A stretch of 64,000 nucleotides of DNA from CAYLLN01 sp040901775 (GTDB lineage Bacteria > Planctomycetota > Planctomycetia > Pirellulales > Pirellulaceae), in assembly GCA_040901775.1 (NCBI GenBank), contig JBBDYF010000260.1:9122-73121 (forward strand). Direction: 5' to 3'. This document shows positions 57,974-64,000 of this stretch, piece by piece (position 1 is the first letter of the stretch; every line of letters begins with the position of its first letter). A program made the position numbers and the translations under genes. The notes beneath the pieces are model-generated. The model made no database searches, was not told the origin of the DNA, and saw only the letters and a program-made list of their open reading frames with translations.

Positions 57974-60886
57974 ATGAGCACTGCTGCCGCCTTGCTGCCT
58001 TGTGGCAATCACGAATCGCCCCCTCCCGCTGACTGCCTGCGCATTCGCGGAGCGCGCACCCACAACCTGAAAGACATCAGCCTCGATATTCCCCGCGGCA
58101 AGCTGGTGGTGATTACCGGGCCCAGCGGTTCGGGAAAAAGCAGCCTGGCGTTCGACACCCTGTTTGCCGAAGGCCGGCGGCAATACATCGAAAGCCTCTC
58201 TCCCTACGCCCGGCAATTCATCAGCCAGCTCGAACGCCCCGACGTCGATGCCATCGAAGGCTTGCAGCCGGTAATCTGCATCGACCAGCGCCCCGGCAGC
58301 GGCAACCCGCGCAGCACCGTCGCCACGAGCACCGAAATTTACGACTACTTGCGCTTGCTCTATGCCCGCCTGGGCGAGATCGCCTGCCACCAGTGCGGCC
58401 AGCCGATTCGGCAACAATCGATCGAGCAGATTCAGGATGCCCTAATGGCCTTGCCCGAAGGGACCAGGCTAATGCTGCTGGCCCCGCTGGTTCGCGGCCG
58501 CAAAGGGCAACACCAGGAAGTCTTCGAGCAAATTCGCAAGGCAGGCCAGGTCCGCACCCGCGTCAACGCAGCCGTGTACGACCTCGACGCGGTTCCGCCG
58601 CTCGACGGGCGCAAGCCGCACACCATCGAGGCGATCGTCGATCGGGTCATCATCCGCCCCGGATCGCGGGCCCGACTTGCTGAATCGATTCAACTGGCGG
58701 TCAAGCAAGCAGCGGGGCTCGTCGTCGCCTGCTATCTCGATCCGGCGAGCGAAAAGCAGGCCCAGGCCGAGGGAAACGGCAGCGAAAAGTTTTGGATCGA
58801 CCGGCTGTTCAGCACGCTGTATGCCTGCCCGAACTGCCAGATCAGCCTGGAAGAGGTCGAGCCCCGAACGTTCAGCTTCAATAGCCCCTACGGCGCTTGT
58901 CCGCAGTGCGAAGGGCTGGGCTATCGGCTGCAGTTCGATCCCGAGTTGCTGGTACCGGATGCGAGCCAATCGATCGCCGGCGGAGCGATTGCCCCCTGGC
59001 GTGGCAAAGCCGCGACCAGTGGTCGCGGAGGCAAGAGTCAGGGGACAGGGGTCAGGAGTCAGCGGGACCACGTCGAACGGTTCTTAGCATCTCACAAGAC
59101 GGCGCTCGACACCCCGCTGGTGGAGATGCGGCCCGCCGTGCTCGAAAAGCTGTTTCACGGAGATGGCCAGGATTTCCCCGGTCTGTTGACGCTGCTGGAG
59201 CAGGAGTTTGCAACCACGGCCGACCCCGCCCGCCAAGAGCAGCTTGCTGCCTTTCGGGGGCACGTCACCTGCGCGGCCTGCGGCGGATCGCGCTTGCGGC
59301 CCGAGGCAATGGGGGTGCGGATCGCCGGCCGAGCCATTCACGAAGTCTGCCGCCTGGCAATCGGCGAGGCCCGCGAGTTTTTCGGTGCGCTGCGGTTCTT
59401 CGGCGACGACTGCCAAATCGCCGAGCCGATCCTGGCCGAAATCAACGCCCGGCTCGGCTTCTTTCAAAAGGTCGGCCTCGACTACCTGACGCTCGATCGC
59501 CCGTCCGACACGCTCTCTGGAGGCGAGATGCAGCGGGTCCGCCTGGCGACCGGCATCGGCAGCGGACTGGCGGGCATCTGCTACATCCTCGACGAACCGT
59601 CGATCGGACTGCACCCGCGAGACAATCAGCGGCTGATCGAGGCCCTCCGCGACCTGCTGCACCACGACAGCACGGTGCTGGTCGTCGAACACGATGCGGC
59701 GATGATGCGGCAAGCCGACTGGCTGATCGACATCGGCCCTGGCGCCGGTTCGCGGGGTGGAGAATTGGTTGCCACGGGAACGCCCGCCGAGGTGATGGCC
59801 AACCCGGCGAGCGTTACGGGCCGCTACCTGGCGGGTCGCGAAACCATTCCGATTCCCGAGCAGCGCCGCAAAGGGGCCAAATCGCGCAGCATCGTGCTGG
59901 AAGGGGCGACGGCCAACAATTTGCAAAATGTCACCGCCAGTTTTCCGCTGGGGCTGTTGATCGGCGTAACCGGGGTCAGCGGTTCCGGCAAAAGCTCGCT
60001 GATCAACGAGACGCTGGCCCCCGCGCTGCTGCGACGGCTGGGTGGAATCGCCCCCAAGCCGGGGCCGCACACGGCTCTTCGCGGCGTCAGCCAGATCGAC
60101 AAAGTGATTCAGATCGATCAGTCGCCGCTGGGCCGTTCGCCGCGCAGCAACGCCGCGACCTACACCGGCGCCTTCGACGAAATCCGCAAGGTTTTTGCCG
60201 CCACCAAAGAGGCCAAGCAACTCGGCTTCAAGCACAACCGCTTCAGCTTCAATGTCGCCGGCGGACGTTGCGAAGAATGCCAGGGGCAGGGAACCAAACG
60301 GTTGGAGATGAATTTTCTGCCGGACTTGTTCGTCCCCTGTCCGGTTTGCGAGGGGAAGCGGTTCAACCGGCAAACGCTGGCGGTGCGATTCAAAGGGCTG
60401 TCGATCGCCTGCGTGCTAGCCCTGCCGATTGAAGAAGCGACCAGTTTCTTTGAAAATTTTCCAACGATTCACCGCGTGCTGTCGAGCTTGCACGACGTGG
60501 GCCTGGGCTACCTAAGCCTGGGACAGGCTTCGACCACGCTCAGCGGCGGCGAGTCGCAGCGCGTGAAACTGGCCACCGAATTGGCCCGCATCGAAACCGG
60601 GCAAACACTGTACTTGCTCGACGAGCCGACCACCGGCCTGCACCTGGGAGACATTCGCCTGCTGCTGGGCGTGCTGCAGCGACTGGTCGAGCGGGGCAAC
60701 ACGGTGATCGTCATCGAGCACAACCTCGACGTCATCAAGGCGTGCGACTGGCTGATCGACCTGGGCCCCGACGGCGGCGCGCACGGCGGATTGGTCGTGG
60801 CGACGGGGACGCCGGAAGAACTCGCCGCGCTGGCCGACAACGAAACGGGCAAGTTTTTGCGCGAAGTGCTGGCGCTCGCTCGCTGA
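57974..60886 (+). CDS. uvrA: UvrA, excinuclease ABC subunit A
   Basis: A 970-residue DNA-damage recognition ATPase of nucleotide excision repair. It has two ABC modules: Walker A GPSGSGKSSLAF and GVSGSGKSSLIN, signatures LSGGEMQRV and LSGGESQRVK, and Walker B ILDEPSIGLHP and LLDEPTTGLHLG. Three Cys pairs of zinc sites are seen: YACPNC...CPQCEG, CAACGG and CEECQG...CPVCEG. It would load UvrB at bulky lesions. Residues 345-366 (RGKAATSGRGGKSQGTGVRS) interrupt the linker before the first signature domain and are encoded by a 19-base palindrome followed by a CTGAC-type tract. The rest of the sequence is normal in length and order. Confidence 0.93.
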   Translation: MSTAAALLPCGNHESPPPADCLRIRGARTHNLKDISLDIPRGKLVVITGPSGSGKSSLAFDTLFAEGRRQYIESLSPYARQFISQLERPDVDAIEGLQPVICIDQRPGSGNPRSTVATSTEIYDYLRLLYARLGEIACHQCGQPIRQQSIEQIQDALMALPEGTRLMLLAPLVRGRKGQHQEVFEQIRKAGQVRTRVNAAVYDLDAVPPLDGRKPHTIEAIVDRVIIRPGSRARLAESIQLAVKQAAGLVVACYLDPASEKQAQAEGNGSEKFWIDRLFSTLYACPNCQISLEEVEPRTFSFNSPYGACPQCEGLGYRLQFDPELLVPDASQSIAGGAIAPWRGKAATSGRGGKSQGTGVRSQRDHVERFLASHKTALDTPLVEMRPAVLEKLFHGDGQDFPGLLTLLEQEFATTADPARQEQLAAFRGHVTCAACGGSRLRPEAMGVRIAGRAIHEVCRLAIGEAREFFGALRFFGDDCQIAEPILAEINARLGFFQKVGLDYLTLDRPSDTLSGGEMQRVRLATGIGSGLAGICYILDEPSIGLHPRDNQRLIEALRDLLHHDSTVLVVEHDAAMMRQADWLIDIGPGAGSRGGELVATGTPAEVMANPASVTGRYLAGRETIPIPEQRRKGAKSRSIVLEGATANNLQNVTASFPLGLLIGVTGVSGSGKSSLINETLAPALLRRLGGIAPKPGPHTALRGVSQIDKVIQIDQSPLGRSPRSNAATYTGAFDEIRKVFAATKEAKQLGFKHNRFSFNVAGGRCEECQGQGTKRLEMNFLPDLFVPCPVCEGKRFNRQTLAVRFKGLSIACVLALPIEEATSFFENFPTIHRVLSSLHDVGLGYLSLGQASTTLSGGESQRVKLATELARIETGQTLYLLDEPTTGLHLGDIRLLLGVLQRLVERGNTVIVIEHNLDVIKACDWLIDLGPDGGAHGGLVVATGTPEELAALADNETGKFLREVLALAR
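59010..59070. repeat. Palindrome and CTGAC tract inserted in uvrA
   Basis: CCGCGACCAGTGGTCGCGG (59010-59028) is the exact reverse complement of the palindrome in the pseudouridine synthase gene (18540-18558). With three flanking bases on one side (AAG) the identity reaches 22 bases. It is followed by a tract with three GTCAG-type units. All is in frame. Confidence 0.85.
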
Positions 60887-61270
60887 CGCGCCGCGAGCGG
60901 TTCTGCTCACCGGCAGGGCTCGGTCGCGGGGGACGACCGAGCCCTGGGCGGGCTTGCGGCCTGCCGCGCGCCGCGGCGCGAGGATCGCCGGGCCTGCGGC
61001 CGAGGGCCGCTGCGCGTGCAGGCGTTGGTGGGATAGGCGGGCGGGTGGGCCGGTGTTTGTGCCAGCCGGTCTCTGATCGTCCGGGGCTCGTCCGCGCCAC
61101 CACGTTTTTGAGAGCCAATGGCACTTCCCGCGCATTCGCACCTGCTTCGCAAGGCGGCAAGGTCTGCCCGTTCGGCACAAGCCGCGACCAGGGTGGTAAA
61201 CTGGTACTGGCAAAGGGCTTCGTAACGAAGCGCTGCCAAGGCCCTCTGCGACTCCGCAATGATTTGAAAC
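60887..61270. repeat. GC-rich hairpin region between uvrA and msrP
   Basis: This 384-base spacer begins with a 12-base-pair hairpin CAGGGCTCGGTC/GACCGAGCCCTG (60914-60946), which may end the uvrA transcript although there is no T-run. CGCGCCGCGGCGCG and GCGGCC-GAG-GGCCGC follow. At 61179 there is a half copy of the uvrA palindrome (AAGCCGCGACCAG), and at 61219 GCTTCG-TAA-CGAAGC. No gene is supported. Confidence 0.6.
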
Positions 61271-62266
61271 ATGTTCATCCATCGGCCCGATCCGCTTGGC
61301 CCCCGCGGCGGATCGGAAACGCCCGAGCGAGTCTTTCTCAGCCGACGACGCTGGATACAGTTGGCCGGTCTGGGCACCGGCGCGGCCGCTGCCGGGCTCG
61401 GCTATAGCGCCTGGCGATCGGCCAGCACCGGGGCCGATGAAGAAGTGCTTGCGGCGGGGCGTTGGGCACCGGACGCCGAGAAGCAATATGCCGGCTACTA
61501 CCCGGTCAACCAAGACGAGCGGTTTGCCTACGACCGCCGCGAAACGGCCGCGGCCGAAGCGGCCCGCTACACGAACTTTTACGAGTTCAGCAGCTTCAAG
61601 TGGTGCTGGAAGTACGTCGGTCGTTTTCGGCCCGACTGCTGGACTCTGACGGTGGACGGCTTGTGCCGCCAACCGCTAAAGCTTGATCTGGCCGACTTTT
61701 ACCACCGATTCCACGACGAATTCGTCGAGCGCCAGTACCGCCACCGCTGCGTGGAACGCTGGGCGATGGCCGTTCCGTGGACGGGCATTCCGCTCGCCAG
61801 CTTGTTGAAACTGGCCGATCCGCTGGCCCAGGCGACCCACGTTCGCCTGGTCTCGTTCGAGCGACCGGCCGAGGCGCCGCAACAAGCGGCGGGGGGCGAT
61901 TTTCCCTGGCCGTACACCGAGGGGCTCACGCTACGCGAAGCGATGAACGACCTAACGCTTTTGGCAGTGGGAGTTTATGGCCGGCCGCTGCTCAAGCAGC
62001 ACGGGGCGCCGCTGCGTTTGGTGGTGCCCTGGAAATATGGGTACAAGTCGATTAAGTCGATCGAGCGGATCGAACTGGTCGGCCGCGAGCCGGCGACATT
62101 TTGGAGCACGCTCAACCCTGCGGCGTACCCGTTTGAGTCGAATGTCGATCCGGCGATCCCCCGCCCCTGGGACCAATCGACCGAGAGGATGCTCGGCTCC
62201 GGCGAGCGCCTGCCGACCCAGCCCTACAACGGTTACGCAAGCTGGGTCGCCCCGCTTTACCGATAA
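61271..62266 (+). CDS. msrP: MsrP, periplasmic protein-methionine-sulfoxide reductase, catalytic subunit
   Basis: A 331-residue molybdopterin enzyme (YedY family) that repairs oxidised methionine in envelope proteins. A Tat signal (LSRRRWIQLAGLGTGAAAAG) shows export with the cofactor in place. The Mo-binding Cys is Cys160 in YRHRCVERWAM, and other cofactor-site segments are YTNFYEFSSFKW, VPWKYGYKSIKSI and NPAAYPFESNVDP. Length and order are typical. The membrane partner gene msrQ is not next to it, so the haem partner lies elsewhere or another donor is used. Confidence 0.92.
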   Translation: MFIHRPDPLGPRGGSETPERVFLSRRRWIQLAGLGTGAAAAGLGYSAWRSASTGADEEVLAAGRWAPDAEKQYAGYYPVNQDERFAYDRRETAAAEAARYTNFYEFSSFKWCWKYVGRFRPDCWTLTVDGLCRQPLKLDLADFYHRFHDEFVERQYRHRCVERWAMAVPWTGIPLASLLKLADPLAQATHVRLVSFERPAEAPQQAAGGDFPWPYTEGLTLREAMNDLTLLAVGVYGRPLLKQHGAPLRLVVPWKYGYKSIKSIERIELVGREPATFWSTLNPAAYPFESNVDPAIPRPWDQSTERMLGSGERLPTQPYNGYASWVAPLYR

Positions 62267-62294
62267 GCTAGCAGCACCTGTTGCCGAGCCAGCG

Positions 62295-62516
62295 TTACGA
62301 TTTACCGACCGCCCCAGCGGCAACCGGCTCGCTACCCATCGCCACTGGCGAACCGAGCACTTGCTCGATCGACCGACCGCTGGCGGCTCCGTTGGTCGCG
62401 CGAAACTCGCCGCCGCAATGCACGCAGGTCACATGGCGGCCAAAGTACTGGACTGGCATTCTCAAACTGCGCCCGCAGACGGGGCATTGCTGGTAAAACA
62501 CCGAGAATGGCGTCAT
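62295..62516 (-). CDS. Small zinc-ribbon protein
   Basis: A 73-residue protein starting with ATG 62516, preceded by a perfect AGGAGGT with eight-base spacing. Two CxxC knuckles (CPVCGRSL and CVHCGGEF, 20 residues apart) form a zinc ribbon; the tail is Gly/Ala/Ser-rich. Such small ribbons with a PVQYFGRHVTC-like centre are frequent in planctomycetes, with unknown function. It converges on msrP with 28 bases between stops. Confidence 0.75.
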   Translation of the reverse strand: MTPFSVFYQQCPVCGRSLRMPVQYFGRHVTCVHCGGEFRATNGAASGRSIEQVLGSPVAMGSEPVAAGAVGKS

Positions 62517-62720
62517 GTCCGGTAACCTCCTACTACCGTGGATGGAACCGACCTCAACATCCGATGAGGCCCGCATTCTAAGGGTGCCACGGCAGTCTCG
62601 CAAACAAATTCCCGCGGTCAAAAATGCTAGTGACCGAGGAAGGAGGACGCGGCGCGGCAGACCAAGGTTCGGCATCAAAGCAAATTTCGTGCCGCTACGC
62701 CGCCAGGCAACCCTTGAGTG

Positions 62721-63863
62721 CTAGCGGGGGTCGATTTTCAGTTTCACGTTGTACTGCCCAGGGTACTGATATCCCTGGTTGGCATACTCGGCTTGCATGC
62801 CGATCGCGAGTTGCAACACACCCGACGACTTGGCGACGAACGTCGTTTGCCGGCCGACCTTGAAGACCGTTCCCTTCTCGCCGATGCGGGCCACCAGCGC
62901 GCCGCCGGGAATCTGGTTGGGAACGTACCAGCCATAGTTCGGCGCGCCGTCGGGACCGGTCGCCGCGTTGCTCCCCCACGGAGACATCACGATATTCCCC
63001 TCGGCCTGCACGGTGATTTTGTCCCCCGCTTCGACGCGGATGCCGGACGTTTTGAACTGGCGCTGGGCGAGGTTCGAGCCATCCACGACCACGCTTTTAC
63101 GAAGCGCCTCTTTCACCTCGAGTTGCCGGGCCGCCATCTTCACATCGGCCAGATCGATGTTGAGCGGCCCGTACTTGCTTTGAATCGTGAACTCGGCGGG
63201 CGCTACCTTGCCGACGACCGTAAAGTCGGTGGTCACCACCGTATCGAGCCGCAACCACGGCTGTTCGACGGTCGCTTCGTCGTCGTCGCCCAGTTCTTCG
63301 GATCGCGTTTCCAGTTCTTTCAGAATCTCGCCGACGTGGCGTTTGATTTCGGCATTTTCAGAAGCCGCGTGACGCTCGAGTTCCTGCCGCACCTTCAGGC
63401 CCATCGCGGCCAGATCTTTATGGGCTTGTTCGCGGGTTTTGTAATCGTCCGAAGCCAAGTTATTGATCAGGGCCTCCAAATCGGCCAGTTGCTTGGGGTT
63501 GCTTTCCAGACCGGGCGTAAAGCTGCGGATGTTGGCGACCGGCACCACCAGCTTGCCAAAAGCGGTATCGACCGAGATTTCGCTGACCGACAAATCGCCG
63601 CTGATGACGCTCCCATCGAGCAGGTGCAGCTTGATGTGCTTGGGGCCAAGCTGCACCTCTTGCTTGCGGGGAACTTCGATCGCCCCTTCTTCGGGTTTCT
63701 CTTCGTCCGGTTTGGCGGGGACGGCAGGCGCCGCGGGCGCTGCTCTGGGTGGGGCGAAGGGGTCGGCGGCACGGCGAGGCGCAATTTGCCCGTAGGCGGT
63801 CGCGAGTCCCCAGGCAGGAATCGTCGCTGCGATCAAAGCCGCACGAAAAAAACGACGCATCAT
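62721..63863 (-). CDS. Secreted protein with a PA-IL-like lectin domain
   Basis: A 380-residue exported protein. ATG 63863 (or 63860) follows GGAAGGTG and starts a signal peptide ending ATAYGQ. A Pro/Ala-rich linker leads to a beta-rich domain (VQLGPKHIKLHLLDGSVISGDLSVSEISV), a short helical HEAT-like region (about 150-205), another strand-rich copy, and a C-terminal domain with TSGIRVEAGDKITVQAEG, ATGPDGAPNYGWYVP, GALVARIGEKGTVFKVG and SGVLQLAIGMQ. The last pattern resembles the calcium-dependent PA-IL/LecA galactose-binding lectins. It may bind cell-surface glycans. The first half resembles planctomycete proteins of unknown role. Confidence 0.7.
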   Translation of the reverse strand: MMRRFFRAALIAATIPAWGLATAYGQIAPRRAADPFAPPRAAPAAPAVPAKPDEEKPEEGAIEVPRKQEVQLGPKHIKLHLLDGSVISGDLSVSEISVDTAFGKLVVPVANIRSFTPGLESNPKQLADLEALINNLASDDYKTREQAHKDLAAMGLKVRQELERHAASENAEIKRHVGEILKELETRSEELGDDDEATVEQPWLRLDTVVTTDFTVVGKVAPAEFTIQSKYGPLNIDLADVKMAARQLEVKEALRKSVVVDGSNLAQRQFKTSGIRVEAGDKITVQAEGNIVMSPWGSNAATGPDGAPNYGWYVPNQIPGGALVARIGEKGTVFKVGRQTTFVAKSSGVLQLAIGMQAEYANQGYQYPGQYNVKLKIDPR

Positions 63864-64000
63864 GTCACCTTCCAGAGAAAGAGGTGCGAACGCTCTCATT
63901 GTGGTTGCTGCCCGGCCGGATTTCCAGAGTACAAGGAGATTCAGTGCTAATTCGACTGTCCCAAATTGATCTTTTTGCTGCAAGTTGTTGAGGATGATAA

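Noticed and set aside
61060..61270. Molybdenum-cofactor riboswitch before msrP
   Set aside because: I could not find the conserved core of the Moco RNA motif; only generic hairpins are present.

Overview
The window is a piece of a high-GC Gram-negative chromosome, almost certainly a planctomycete of the Pirellulales type. The evidence is the protein set: a DUF1549/DUF1553 cytochrome followed by a DUF1501 protein, a PVC-type membrane-bound dehydrogenase with HEAT repeats and a C-terminal haem site, a TIGR03009-like protein, a Cys-type sulfatase, a DUF255 thioredoxin-like protein, a type III PKS set, Tat-exported Gfo/Idh/MocA enzymes and outer-membrane (TolC, Omp85) genes. Genes are dense and lie on both strands. 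Alternative starts (GTG, TTG) and ATGA overlaps are common, and many genes lack a clear Shine-Dalgarno sequence.

Layout. 1-1667: end of a decayed prophage (a phage gene running off the left edge and an integrase/tail-protein fusion) lying against tRNA-Pro(GGG) and its terminator. 2.2-7.7 kb: a secreted D-aminoacylase-like amidohydrolase, a lone receiver protein and a small type III polyketide set (methyltransferase, PKS, FAD oxidoreductase). 7.9-13.2 kb: an efflux operon (TolC lipoprotein, HlyD adaptor, MacB-like permease) without its ATPase. 13.3-14.2 kb: a dCTP-deaminase-like gene with an unknown partner. 14.5-23.8 kb: dienelactone hydrolase, DUF255 protein, pseudouridine synthase, DEAD-box helicase and the large dehydrogenase. 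23.8-27.1 kb: an Omp85/BamA machine split into a five-POTRA protein and a separate barrel lipoprotein. 27.6-38 kb: phosphoesterase, FabH-like synthase, oligoendopeptidase, dihydroorotase, an HTTM membrane protein with a partner, a HAD hydrolase and a TIGR03009 protein. 38.1-46.5 kb: DUF1549/1553-DUF1501 pair, a toxin-antitoxin pair with a frameshifted VapC, sulfatase and a beta-propeller protein. 46.6-52.5 kb: MarR-TolC operon divergent from a three-gene RiPP operon (Cys-rich precursor, DUF692 iron oxidase, DUF2063 partner). 52.5-64 kb: sugar-binding protein, oxidoreductase, flotillin-NfeD pair, a second toxin-antitoxin remnant, UvrA, MsrP, a zinc-ribbon protein and a secreted lectin-like protein.

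Three things stand out. First, the RiPP operon encodes a precursor with a Tat-type lipoprotein signal and five CX5C units, next to a DUF692 (MNIO) enzyme: a bufferin-like, probably metal-related peptide system placed back to back with a MarR-controlled outer-membrane efflux gene. Second, short palindromic repeats sit in frame inside at least four unrelated proteins (pseudouridine synthase, dehydrogenase, sulfatase, UvrA), and two of them carry the same 19-base palindrome in opposite orientation; this resembles the coding palindromic elements of Rickettsia. Third, BamA is split into two separately translated proteins. Both toxin-antitoxin modules keep an intact antitoxin and a broken toxin.
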